Source of the DNA: Linyphia triangularis
Lineage: Eukaryota > Arthropoda > Arachnida > Araneae > Linyphiidae
NCBI GenBank assembly: GCA_963978545.1
Contig: OZ021728.1
Span: 1,612,001 to 1,676,000, forward strand
Length of the DNA: 64,000 bases
Direction: 5' to 3'
Below are positions 11,626-22,819 of this stretch, one piece after another. The translations under genes were made by a program, and so were the position numbers. The notes under the pieces were generated by a model. It was given only the letters and a program-made list of their open reading frames with translations, made no database searches and was not told the origin of the DNA. Each line of letters starts with the position of its first letter. Positions within the stretch are counted from its first letter, which is position 1.

Positions 11626-11714
11626 ATAATCTTGCCAGTAGTGGATCATGAGCAGCTCTTTAAAACCAAAAATACTGAAAACTAGAGGTGGCGCAAAGTT
11701 ACCCTGAATGGCTG

Positions 11715-11999
11715 TAAATGCGTTATATGAATCAAATTTATTCCATTCAACTGTTTAGTATGTAATAAAACGTTTTAAACAAGAAAATAGAATTTAAAAC
11801 CAGCCAAGAAGATATTGCTCAACACAGTTATCTGAACGTGAAAAGTGATATATTGTAAAAAAAAAAAATTGAACAAAATCCAAGTTTGTGTGCTGCAAAA
11901 GTTTTTTTCAGAATGCAGGAAAAAAAAAATTTAACTTCAATTTCATTTTAAACTGTTTGAAAAGTAGTAAAATCAGGTGAACTACATGGGTGTTCTGCC
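11715..11999. other. no gene seen
   Basis: AT-rich, several poly-A runs, no frame with domain features. Confidence 0.4.
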
Positions 12000-12221
12000 C
12001 GAAGAAATAAATGGTAAAAATAGAAAGCTTCCCCTTTTCTTTACAAAGACCATGATAAATAAGCCAGAAACACAGAGGAATTATGCCTTATTTGAAGTTA
12101 AAAACAATTTTACATTTTTGGTTTAGATTATCGCATTATTGAGTGGAGAAGAAAAAATGATGAACTTTATCCGAAGAACTTTGTGGGAACGGTTAAGCAT
12201 GGAGGTGGAAGTGTGTATGGT
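12000..12221 (+). pseudogene. Tc1-like transposase fragment
   Basis: Near 12160-12220 a frame reads ELYPKNFVGTVKHGGGSVYG, matching the TVKHGGGSV region of Tc1 transposases that precedes the second catalytic Asp. Upstream sequence is compatible with the same frame but broken. About 54 nt of this piece recur at 12763-12816. Confidence 0.6.
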
Positions 12222-12764
12222 TTAGAGGTCGGAATTATCGATCAAAATAAATATCGATACTATATCGTTGCATAGAAAAAAGTATCGATAAAATATAGAT
12301 ATATCGATACATGAATTTCTTTTTATTTGATTTTCAATTTTGAAAGAAATAAAGTTTTTAAGGGCAAATTTCTACTTTTCATGATTTTTTTTTTGTAAGG
12401 TGACTACTTTTTCAACTGAAATGGATCTATTACAAAAAAAAAAAGTTATATTTTCTCTTGATTGGTGCAGTGATTTTAAGAAAAATGTAGACAATTTTCA
12501 TTAGCTTTTTAGTGTTTGTCAAAATATTTAATATTGGTGCCATTTTAACTGTCTCTCAGCCAAGTTCAAATTTTAGTTTTGAAGTTTTAGAAAAGGGAAT
12601 AAAGAAAATCGAAAAAACACATGGAACTACAAAACGATCATCAAAAAACTAGAAATTTTTTAAAATATCGATTTATCAGTGACTTTAATCGATATTTTTA
12701 ATATCGATAATTTTTTAGAATTATCGATAAAAATATCGTCTATCGATATATCGCCGACCTCTAA
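12222..12764. mobile_element. TIR element rich in ATCGATA
   Basis: Ends TTAGAGGTCGG and its inverse CCGACCTCTAA. Just inside, both ends are dense in ATCGATA motifs. No transposase frame. It sits between two near-identical 54-nt pieces of a Tc1 transposase that are exactly 600 nt apart. Confidence 0.65.
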
Positions 12765-12838
12765 CTTTATCCAAAGAACTTTGTGGGAACGGTTAAGTAT
12801 GGAGATAGAAGTGTAAATAGTTGCTTATGAGCATTAGG

Positions 12839-13020
12839 TTGGTTGGTTGTATTCAGATTATCTGGCGCCGTCAGCAACACGAGGGCTATAATGCGCCGAA
12901 ACATTCGTCATTAGACAAGCCAACATACATTTACAAACACCCATGCCTTACATGGGACTCGGAACCCGCAACCTCGCGGTCTAGAAGCTAGCACTCTAAC
13001 CACTATACCGTTTGATCGGC
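12839..13020 (-). mobile_element. tRNA-derived SINE (S1) with TSD
   Basis: Complete minus-strand S1 copy. A 14-bp TSD, TTATGAGCATTAGG, lies at 12825-12838 and 13021-13034. Head near its 3' plus-strand edge has GATCGGC in place of GTCGGC. Confidence 0.92.
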
Positions 13021-13034
13021 TTATGAGCATTAGG

Positions 13035-14571
13035 ACTTGATAAATTGGTATTTAATGATTGAATAATCAATCATCAAATCTATTTGATTATTTTAAGATT
13101 AGGTCGTAGTTACTCGCCATGTTACAATCTTATAACCTACTTTAGAAACTACTTTGCACATTTGGCGAAAAAGATCACTTAATGAAATGATATAAATTGT
13201 TTTCATTCAATGTTTATCTAATTATAAATGAAACTTAAAACGCCAAAAGACGACACCAGATGGGGACACTGCACAGTCATAGACGTAAGTAAAGGATTTC
13301 AAACATAAAATAAAATACGCTATATGTCAAATGGTTTTATAGTAAGTAGTTTCTTGTCCAGCTAGTTTCGTTATGGTTGCTATACGGAAAAACTATTGTG
13401 AGAATTGGCGGGATATCGCTCGTAAAACGATTTACACAGTGTGCGTTTAAACGATTAATATATTTTAAAGCGTTACTTAAATTGAAACCTACTAAAATAA
13501 AAAATCATCTTGAATTATTACATGTGTAATGTTAATTAATTATTTTACATTATGAAATTTTCTTTCACCACAATTTTGTGATACTTCTGAATTATCACAT
13601 AATTTAAATAAAAGCAGATTATGTATTATAGGTTCATATAAATTTAAGCAGATTATTTTTGCTGTAAAAATAATTTTAATAAAGGAAGAATGCAGCTTTT
13701 TGTGTCTAATTTAGTTTATACATTTTTGCAGTGTATATTTAAAAATTAAAAAAAAAAAAAAAACTTAATATTTGCCTGTATATTAAAAAAAAACAATTTT
13801 ACAATTGTAATTCATAATAATTAGTATTAAAACGTAAAGTTTTATTATAACTTTTCTTTTGTTACTAAACTAAATTTTGTTGGAAATTATTTTTACCAAA
13901 GCAAAAGATTTATCTATTCAACTAAGTTATCGGTGCTAAAGCCACACGACAACATTAGTAGTTATTGAAATTACAGCAAAGAATTAATAAATAACAAACA
14001 ACTGGGAAAAGGGAATATTTGTCGATTCTAGTTACTTCATCAGGGGGTGACTACCATAATCGGAACCAAAAAATTTCTGTATATGTTATGACAAAAGCCT
14101 AAATAACATGTTACCCCAGTCAAATCTATTTTAATAAAAAAAAAGAACAAGACGAGTTCAAAAGGTAATTTATCGTGTTTAAATTTATCTCAGTTAATCA
14201 TCTTTAAAATAAGCTGTTATAAAAAAGCTGAATTATAAATACTAAAAAATACCGATATACACACAAGTATCTTCATTATTAATGCATGAATTTTAAAGCT
14301 AACTGAATGCATTTGCTGGAATGAATAATCCACATGGTTCATGGCGGCATTTATACCGTCAATATGAACCAAAGTTCGAAAAGCAGGCGATGTATGAGAT
14401 AAACGTTTTACTTAAAAAAAAAAAACCTTTATCTAAAAGTTATCTTTATAATAAAACGTTTCAAATATACAAAAATATCGCAATATATTCATACATTAGA
14501 TATTTCTACCTTAAAATATATTCAATAAATAGTATTTAAGTTCCGTTATATTTGTGATATACTTGATATTT
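13035..14571. other. AT-rich stretch, no gene
   Basis: No domain-bearing frame or terminal repeat recognised in about 1.5 kb. The 72-codon frame at 14321-14539 is low complexity (poly-Lys, Ile/Tyr) and is not supported. Confidence 0.45.
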
Positions 14572-14584
14572 AAAACCAGCTTCT

Positions 14585-14764
14585 GGCCGATCAAACGGTA
14601 TAGTGGTTAGCGTGCTAGCTTCTAGACCGCGATGTTGAGTGTTCGAGTCCCGTGTAAGGCATGGGTGTTTGTAAATGTATGTTGGCTTGTCTAATGACGA
14701 ATGTTTCGGCGCATTATAGCCCTCGTGTTGCTGACGGCGCCAGATAATCTGAATACAACCAACC
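14585..14764 (+). mobile_element. tRNA-derived SINE (S1) with TSD
   Basis: GCCGATCAAACGG head, B box TGTTCGAGTCCC, CAACCAACC tail. A 13-bp TSD, AAAACCAGCTTCT, lies at 14572-14584 and 14765-14777. Confidence 0.92.
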
Positions 14765-14849
14765 AAAACCAGCTTCTTCGTAGTTCCATGCATTTCCAAT
14801 GGGGTGAAAACTGAAAACTCGCTCAAGCGGTCATTTTCTATAGGTTACC

Positions 14850-15150
14850 AATCACCACGTCAATTCTTGACGGCACTCTAATAATCTAGTCACTCTAGTC
14901 TGTTCAATTTTGATATTTTAACGCGATTGGATGACGGAAAGTTGATTTATTAGTATTCCGTAAAAGCAACCTTTTAGTGACAGTGCCAGCCCGCAAAATT
15001 TGACAGAATGCATTGTCATCGACATCGAACCTATCTGTCAAGTTTCAGCCCGATTGGATGACGGCAAGGGGGTTAATTAGACCTCCGCAGATTCCGCTGC
15101 CATTAACAAACAAACAAACTCGAAGTTAAATATAAGGGATTTAAAAATTA
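14850..15150. repeat. fragment of the 'GATTGGATGACGGCAAG' tandem family
   Basis: Contains units with CATTGTCATCGACATCGAA, CTATCTGTCAAGTTTCAG and GATTGGATGACGGCAAG. The same units make the array at 36690-38110, and a piece is at about 40860-40990. It ends in an (AAAC)-like run. Confidence 0.6.
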
Positions 15151-15327
15151 CAAATATTATCCCACTTGTCACTCAAGAACATTAACTTTATATGAAATAA
15201 ATTATTGCTTGTACGTCATTATACATAAATTATACCTCTTTGTATAGTATGATAGGTGGCTTACTTAGGGTGGTGCTAGTATTAACAGGTTATTAGGAGT
15301 ACTAACCACTGAGCTAAAGAACTAAGA

Positions 15328-15450
15328 CTATACTTAACTAGACATCACTTAGACGGTAGATCTTCACAGTGCTCATAGGTATTTAATCCGGCGGCGTGAT
15401 AGCATAATATTCTCCAAACCACAACCCTATTCATGGGTTGATGTTTGGAA
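15328..15450. mobile_element. foldback MITE F1, truncated
   Basis: Half of the F1 hairpin: CTATACTTAACTAGACATC, then GTGCTCATAGGTATTTAATC and CCAAACCACAACCCTAT. The second arm is missing and about 10 nt of the first arm is deleted relative to 4438. Confidence 0.75.
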
Positions 15451-16690
15451 ACAAATCCCGTCTCTGATTGGCAGACTTCCCGCGTCTTCCGGTTACTCAC
15501 TTCCGGCACAGTCTCTCCGGGTTGTTTTCAATGCATTTCGATTCAAGGTTTGTTTTTCTTTTAAAAACTCAAATGAGCAGCGACTATTTTCAAAAATTTG
15601 GAGCTTTTAGCTCTCAGATGAGATACAAAGAAATATTAATTGTAGATGATCGATTTATTCGATCCTTTGGATGTTTTTTTAAAGCAAACTGTTTGTTGAC
15701 GATACCAGACATAGGCCAGAAGTTTCGTTTGGATACCAAATTTTGTTTTAGATACCCAAGTTGATGAAATAAAGATTTTTTTTAAAGTTTCAGCTCATAT
15801 GATATAGTTTTACATTTTAAGACATAAATAATATATTTAATATTAACTTCATTTGCTTGACAGGTTTGTATTTTTACAGATTATGCTGTATTTCTTGTAA
15901 CGCTACACAAATTTATTACTTTAAATTAAATGTCATGTTTTTAATAGTTTTTTTTTTTAAAGGTGTTAGAGTGAATTATTTGTATAAAAGGTGTATTATA
16001 ACTTCAAATGGTGTCTACTAAAATATTTAAGGGTCATTCCTTGCAAAGAGGAACAAATTTTAATAAAGTATCTAATTTGTAGAATGTTTTGTACAAAAAG
16101 ATTCAAAGTTCATTCCTGGTAGTTCTTTTTTTTAATAAATTAATTTTAAAAGTGGACAACACTCTTTATATTTAACAAACAAAATATTCGATTTTTGTTC
16201 AGTTTTGATGGAAGTGGGTGGTGCGATTAAAAAAACGTATAAAATAATTTATTTTTTGCCGACAGTTATATTAAGGATTTTTTTAATTACTATATTACTT
16301 CAATATTAAAAATGATTGAAACAAGTATTTCATTGATTTTAAAATGGATAATTTTGGGTAATATAAGTTACCAGAAATGTGTTTACTTTCATATGATATT
16401 AAAAAAAGATTTAACACATATTTGTTAGCATAAATTTTTCTTAGTTTCAGATACATACCTTGTTGTCAGTTTTAGTTGCAATGTTATTAAATACTTACAA
16501 TTTTTCTAATCAAGCCTAAGGATATCAATTTAGAAATTTTTAATACTATATTATGTACCAATATTGATTTCAATATTTTGATATCAATAGTGGTGGTTCT
16601 TGCAAACCCATCTTAAAAGCTGATACCTGGTAAAATGTGAAAAGGTAAATTTTTAATTCATTCAATGTGTACAAGCAAAATTTATTCTAG
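15451..16690. other. no supported gene
   Basis: The first 100 nt are less AT-rich and a 98-codon plus-strand frame runs 15468-15764, but it has no signal peptide, repeat or known motif. The remainder is AT-rich without features. Confidence 0.35.
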
Positions 16691-16980
16691 TAGTCCGAGA
16701 GGCGACTGCAATTTTCGGACCCCATCAAACATCATTCTGAATTTTTTATAGAATTTGGAGAAAAGTGAGTAGATTACGAATCCACTGGTCTGCCGTCGCA
16801 AAAATGGTCGAAACTGATCAAAAATCGACTTGGAATGAGTTGAACTAAAATCCGATGGTCAAATATGTCATAACGTGCCAAAAAGAGAACAAACTTTTTC
16901 GTCTGGCAACCCACTGCATTTTGATTTTCAATGAAAAAAAAACGCAAACGATTTCTGATCTCTGGCTCGGAAAACTTATG
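16691..16980. mobile_element. hairpin MITE M1, single arm
   Basis: TAGTCCGAGAGGCGACTGC start and the GTGAGTAGATTACGAATCC and CCACTGGTCTGCCGT motifs of M1. Breaks off near 16980 without the second arm. Confidence 0.75.
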
Positions 16981-17268
16981 AGAATGAAAGTATTAAAACT
17001 TAAAAGAAACCTCAATTAACAAATGCTCAGATGAGTATTATACTGACGAGCAGGCCAATTCAATAGGATGATCTTGCCAATTCAACCGAAATTTTGGAAA
17101 AACAGTTTGCTAAACCAAGAAAACTTTGCCCACTAATCATCATTGTTAAAAAAAAACTTGTTGCAGAGGAGTTGTTGATGGCGCCAAACATGTTTCACAG
17201 TGTGCCAGTATGTTTACAGTTGTCAGTTTTCTCAATAAAAAATAATTTACAAAATAATTAATTTTTAA

Positions 17269-17780
17269 TACAGTGATGAAAGTGAAAGTAACCTGGAATG
17301 AAAGATGTCATGTCTTTCAAAAACAGAATCATGGGAGAATCAGATTTGCAGCAAAAATACTATTCGTGAAGCCTGCAATGTTTTATGGAGGAGGAGGAAC
17401 CAGATCCCTTCAAATTCAAGGAAGATCGAAAAATGCCAAAAATACAAAAATATTTTATGCAGAAATCTTGGTTGGTTCTTTTCAGATTATCTGGCGCCGT
17501 CAGTAACACGAAAGATATAATGCGCCGAAACATTCGTCATTTGACAAGTCAACATACATTTACAAACACCCATACCTTACACGGGATTCGAACCCGCAAC
17601 CTCGCGGTCTAGAAGCTAGCACGCTAACCTCTATACCGTTTGGTACAGAAGCCTTGGATGTTGACATGGACAAGTCAGAACTGATGCTCAAGTATATGAA
17701 TCCAGGTGGATAATTTACTGGATATAGCTCGAGAATAATGAATCATCATGCGAAAGTATGTCTGTTGTAATGAAAGTTGA
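17269..17780 (+). pseudogene. coding-like remnant split by a SINE, unrecognised
   Basis: After a pyrimidine/AT tract ending in CAG near 17273, the plus strand shows coding-like text in shifting frames (for example IREACNVLWRRRNQIPSN at about 17350-17410 and LDVDMDKSELMLKYMNPGG at about 17652-17710). An S1 SINE at 17470-17643 breaks it. No family recognised. It could be a decayed transposase or retrogene. Confidence 0.3.
17470..17643 (-). mobile_element. tRNA-derived SINE (S1), older copy
   Basis: Complete minus S1 with many substitutions. The TSD is diverged (CAGAAATCTTG on the left, CAGAAGCCTTG on the right), suggesting an older insertion. It interrupts a coding-like remnant. Confidence 0.88.
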
Positions 17781-18905
17781 GCCTCCCACCTTAGTCAACA
17801 ATAGAGGCCTTTTCCAGTTTCGATAAACAATTTACATCATGGATGTAATATTTCTGGCTGAAGTTTAGTGGGCAAAATACAGTTTAAGTCGGTTGTACTA
17901 CCTACTGCAATTTTAGTATTGTAACATTAAGAAGTAATTAAAAAACATTATCAAAATAGAAATATGATAATTTCTTTTTGGCAAATATGCCTAAATATAT
18001 TTTATGTAAAAAGCAATTGCATTGATAATTTTCTTTTTCAAAAATAACTTTTAAATACAAGTCAACTGCATGTGAACGTGCACGCACTCACACCCGTAAC
18101 ACAGTTTTTAAAAAATTTCCTCAGAAGATTTATCAATATAAAAATTTAAAACAACATACAAAGTTAAAATTTCAAACCTCATCTTCATATAAAAAAATAT
18201 TGTTAATGAAAAATACCTATCAATTCACAGAATATTGAAAGTGTAGTTAACATAGTTGATTTTTGAGGGAAAAAACTGTCACACCCGTAACAAGACATTT
18301 TTTAATTTTATAAAATGTAAGCAATATCTTGGGATTAATGAAAGTCGTCATGGTGCTTCCCATAGTCTTTCTTTCTGTTAAAAGAAAAAATATTTCCAAA
18401 TTATATCTTTCTCCCCGCAGAGCCCTAAATGTGTCACACCCGTAACAATGGAATTGGCCTAATGTTATTAAGTATATTATGTATAAAAGCGTCTTGAAAC
18501 AGTGAGGCAATTTAAATAAGAGAAAAACCTTATTGTATTACTACTGTAGTATGTGTGCTGTAAGACATTAAATGATATCATCCTGGTTGTGCAAAATATT
18601 TTAAACTCTAAAAAGGATAGCAATTGCAATTCAATCATGGTGTTTTTATAATTCTTTTAGCTAGAGAAGTTTGAAAATAGCTAATTTGGAAGACCTGCTT
18701 TTGAAAATTGTACATATTTAATTCTTACACAATAAAACTAGATAAACGTCCAGAACTTCACACAAACATTTCTTCAAAATCCTGATTATCCCTACAATGT
18801 GTCATATCTGAAATACTTACATTTCATGTGGTCTAATTGAAAAGCAACCATACCAGAGAAAATTTGTAAACTTCTGTTTTTAAGTTAGATTATTTTTATG
18901 TATTT
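17781..18905. other. no gene; recurring CACACCCGTAAC motif
   Basis: AT-rich. The 12-mer CACACCCGTAAC occurs at about 18088, 18281 and 18434 in the same orientation, with little similarity between. No domain-bearing frame (the 87-codon minus frame at 18247-18510 spans two of the motifs). Confidence 0.4.
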
Positions 18906-18919
18906 CTTTTAAAGTTAAA

Positions 18920-19686
18920 GCCGATCAAACGGTATAGTGGTTAGCATGTTAGCTTCTAGACCGCGAGGTTGCGGTTTCCGAGTCCCGTGTTGGCATGGGT
19001 GTTTGTAAATGTATGTTGGCTTGTCTAATGACGAATATTTCGGTGCATTATAGCCCTCGTGTTGCTGACGGCGCCAGATAATCTGAAAACAACCAATCTA
19101 TATTTGAAACACACATTTGAGATTAGTTACTGTCGATATCGGTAAAAGTGTTTTATCTTTATTGATTTGAATTTAATTCTTTGACTTTTGAGTTACATAA
19201 ATTAAATGTTTTAAAAATAAATTACCTACAAGTTATACGAATACTGTAAGCAAATGGAAATCGATTCTAAAAATATATTAATTTTAGAAGTAGAAATTAA
19301 AGATAATTGAAGAAATACAGTAAACCAGTTGAAAATAAATAATAATAAGATTGCAAAATACAAATTAATTTTTACTATAACTAATGCAATACTAAAAACA
19401 ATTTAAGTATCAAAGGCAAACTATTATATTAATTTTTCATACTCAATATTATTATAAAACTTATGAATTTAAAGATACAGGTTTTGAAACTTGTTTATTG
19501 CAAGTCAAAGACATATATTTGATCCATTGATGCTGAAGTGGGTCTCTGAAAAAAAAATCTTAATTCTAGCACATTAATTAATAAAAATTGGGGTTTCTTG
19601 CAAAATATGTCTAATGACGAATGTTTCGGGGCATTATAGCCCTCGTGTTGCTGACGGTGCCAGATAATCTGAAAACAACCAACCAA
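18920..19686 (+). mobile_element. composite SINE S1 - repeat R - SINE S1 tail inside one TSD
   Basis: A complete S1 copy (18920-19096) is followed by about 507 bp of dispersed repeat R (19097-19603) and then an S1 3' half (19604-19686, from TGTCTAATGACG to CAACCAAC). The whole block, not the first SINE, is bounded by a perfect 14-bp direct repeat CTTTTAAAGTTAAA (18906-18919 and 19687-19700). This implies insertion as one unit, or rearrangement between two SINEs. Confidence 0.8.
19097..19603. repeat. dispersed repeat R, copy 1
   Basis: Matches, in inverse orientation, 35440-35945 over about 500 bp (for example ATTTGAGATTAGTTACTGTC and GATACAGGTTTTGAAACTTG). AT-rich, non-coding. Confidence 0.8.
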
Positions 19687-19700
19687 CTTTTAAAGTTAAA

Positions 19701-20437
19701 TTTTTACCGTAATGTTTTAAATCGAATCTCTTGAAGTATATATATATATTCTCTTCTGGAAAATCTCGATTCTTAGATTTTTTTTTCCTCTGTATTCATG
19801 TTAAATCTTGCAAGCATACCAAGTTTCATAGTTCTAGCTCTTTTAGAAGTACCTTATTAATTTGATGATCAGTGAGTGAGTTTGTGGGGATTTCAAAATA
19901 TGTCGTTTTCTGACATTTTCGAAATTTTATTATCTCGACAACCAATATAATTGGAGACTTGAAACTGAGGTGTGAAACGAAAGTGGCTAACAGCAGTGGC
20001 GAGGGGCCCGGTCATCGTTGGATTCGGTGATGAGTGCATAAATCTCATGTAAAAAATTAACAATTCACGCAATATATATATATATATATTGGAGGGTTTT
20101 TTTAATTTAATAACAATATTCTTAGTTATTCTGGACTGTATTTATTTAAAAAAACATTTTTATAACTGTTTCCTAACAAGTTACACAAGAAAGTGATAAA
20201 AAATTCATTAAAGGAAATTTCGTTCGTGCTATCCTCTATATGAGATTCGGTCATCCTTTCCGAATCCGTCTTCTCTATAGTTTCAATATTTTTGTGAAGG
20301 CATCAATCAGCGAATCTGATTCGTCGGCAGGGCTCTCAGGTCATCGGAGATTATACCGAATACGTTTAGGGTTTCGATAGTCCTTGTAGGTGTATTCCTG
20401 ACATTTGACGTGATATCTCCAAATCGGCGATACAAGA
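19701..20437. other. no gene seen
   Basis: AT-rich with a short (TA)n run at about 20070-20090. No domain-bearing frame. Confidence 0.4.
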
Positions 20438-20446
20438 TTTTAAAGT

Positions 20447-20447
<1 letters not shown>

Positions 20448-20502
<55 letters not shown>
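20448..20502. repeat. poly-T tract
   Basis: Over 50 consecutive T residues directly abutting the TTAA at the left end of the inverted-repeat element. Confidence 0.95.
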
Positions 20503-20505
<3 letters not shown>

Positions 20506-21859
20506 GTGATTTTCTGAGAGAGGGGTACGCTTGTGATTATACTAATTTTTGATTTCCCTGAAATTTTCAGGAAGTGTTCTGTATGTTATCCTGATTACAA
20601 ATTTGAAAACCGCTTTAAAAATTCCATTCCATTGTCATGTTTCAGCTGGTTTTGTAGAGGAAGGGAGGCACGTTTTACAGCATTTTTGATGAAAAACGCT
20701 ATCATAAGAATTAATTTTTTGCCAAATTTTCTGCATGTGCTAAACTTTTGATTGCAAAAATGTATAATAGACTACTAGTACTAATTGTTATCAGTGCTAA
20801 TTTCTTGACACATCTCTAAAGTTTTGGTGTAGATAGCGGACAAAAATATGTCCGATTCACTAATTTTTACTACTTCAAGAACCAAAATTTAACTGACTTT
20901 ACATATGTGCCAAACATTTGGCGTTGTTGTGTGATAGTACACCACAAACATAATAATTTAGCTTAAAAAAACTTTTGGCACCTATCTGAAGTTTTCAGTC
21001 AAGTCAGTCCGAAATCTGGATTTTTTGACTTTTAGGCCTAATTTAAGGCCAAAAATCTCAAAACTTCAGAATCTCTAAAATAAGGTGATGGTGCTAACAG
21101 AGAGGGACTTTAGTGTACAAAACGCTGCCATCGTCTGTTTTTTGGCACTTCTTCCCGTTTTTATTAAATAATGATTTAAATATAGTCAAAATGTTCAAAA
21201 ATGGCAAAATTGATCAATGCCATTTTCCACAGACGAAGTAAACTACCGACTTGTGCTAAGGGCTTACTTTCATTTTTTTGACTCACAAAACCATTTAAAG
21301 GTAAGAATATGTTTTATTGCTTTGGCCACCTGCTTAAAGTTAGGCTATTTTTTTTTTTAAATATTTAATGTTCTTAATATTTGAATGGAAAAATATGGAT
21401 ACAGTAATCATGTTTCCACAATTATTGTGTTTCATGTATTTTTTTTTATGAAATTGAATAAATAATAAGTAACTTTACAGTATCTATGATATATATTTAT
21501 TCAAATTTCGTACCTAATATAGATAAAACACACATATAAACTTTAAAGGCAAACCTGAGGTACTTAAAATAATCAAAAACCATAAATTCTTTAAACGTTT
21601 TGCTCTTACTTTTAAGGTGGCTTTAATGGATCTCTCTCTGAGTAAACAACATATGTATATACTTTGTGCTTACTTATATAAAACTTGGCCATATACGATG
21701 CTATGTTGCAATGCTTTTATTTACTTTCACAACAATTAGCTAGCATAGACATATTATTGCTGAAAAACAAATTACAATCCAAACTTTAGCATTTTGCTTT
21801 TCTCTTTTAGTTTATTTTTTACCATGGGAGGAAAAAGCAGCTTCTGTTGTCCGAAGACT

Positions 21860-22816
21860 GGAGCACCTAGAAGGTAGAAGACTACTGTCTTAATACTAAT
21901 TTGAACACTTACGATGGACTCTCCAATGTTGATTTTATTGATTGCCTTCCCACCACACTTAATAAGAATGAATGTTGTCCGGAATTTCTTAGGCAATTGG
22001 CATTGGAAATTATTAATCAAATTCCTTCAATTGATATCAAAATCTATACAGATGGCAGCAAAATAGATATACAGGCAGGCAGTGGAATTTATATAGAAAC
22101 GCCCGTAGAGAAACATTCTATTAAACAACGTAATCCAGATTTCTGCTCTGTCTTTCGAAGCGAATTAATAGCAATTGACCTGGGTTTAGAGAATATCTTT
22201 GGCGAGGTCAACTACGGAGACTTATGGATTCTATCCGATAGCCGAAGTTCCATTCAACACCTTAAAAACTGGGCCCTCGTCGGAGACAAGACCAGTCTAT
22301 CCATAATACGCAAAGTCAAGAGCATATCCCGACTGCACAAAGTGCACTTTCAGTGGATCCCGTCACATGTAGACATCCACGGAAATGAATTGGCTGACAC
22401 TCTTGCTAAGGACGGACTAGAACACCCTGTCCTCTCTACTCAAGAACTCACATATCAAGAGTTATACTCAAAGAAAATAGCTCAAAATAAAGCGAAATGG
22501 CATATACCTCCATCTCACGAATGGTATAAAGCCAAAAAACCAGGACACTCCCTATCTCTTCCTTGTGATAGGCACACCAATACCCGTTTGTCCCGACTTG
22601 CTAGTGGTCACCTTAAAGGCCTCACATATTCCGGGGGGAGCAAAAAATTTCCTCTTTGCCCTAAATGCCAAAAAGAACAGGCATCACCTCAGCACATTTT
22701 GGACTGGACTGGGAGGACATTTATAGCTGTCCACAACTAGTGTCAGACTTCATTAATGTCAATGGCTTCACTGATATTGTCTGACTTCGTCAGACAAAAG
22801 GGAGATTAGAAACAAC
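21860..22816 (+). mobile_element. 5'-truncated LINE (Jockey-like) 3' end
   Basis: Carries the RNase H / C-terminal frame 21901-22740, a short tail encoding the usual LINE end (SDFVRQKG in another frame) and a terminal (CAA)n run at about 22805-22816. Its sister copy is at 41186-41893. The 5' limit is not exact. Confidence 0.75.
21901..22740 (+). pseudogene. RNase H domain of a LINE, no ATG start
   Basis: Frame of about 280 codons without a natural start. It has the RNase HI landmarks in order: IYTDGSK (first Asp), FRSELIAI (Glu), LSDSRSS (Asp), and WIPSHVDIHGNELAD (His..Asp). After it come the zinc-knuckle-like CPKC and SPQHIL found after RNase H in arthropod LINEs. The reverse transcriptase part is absent, so this is a dead 5'-truncated copy. 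This RNase H/tail arrangement resembles LINEs common in spider genomes, from memory. Confidence 0.85.
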
Positions 22817-22819
22817 AAC

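Larger units (their letters stand above)
9451..11714. mobile_element. DNA transposon with CAGGGTAAC termini
   Basis: Left end CAATCAGGGTAACATTGAAC and right end, inverted, CCATTCAGGGTAACTTTG, with TTTTCAGT shared a little further in. Related motifs recur internally (GGCTAACTTTGAACCAC near 9660; CCTAAATTTGAACCAG near 11160), as subterminal repeats would. A 61-codon minus frame at 10325-10510 may be a transposase scrap but shows no recognisable motif. SINEs at about 10648 and 11455 are inserted. The superfamily is not assigned. Confidence 0.55.

Noticed and set aside
15468..15764. 98-codon plus-strand frame
   Set aside because: No domain, signal or splice evidence; composition ordinary for this region.
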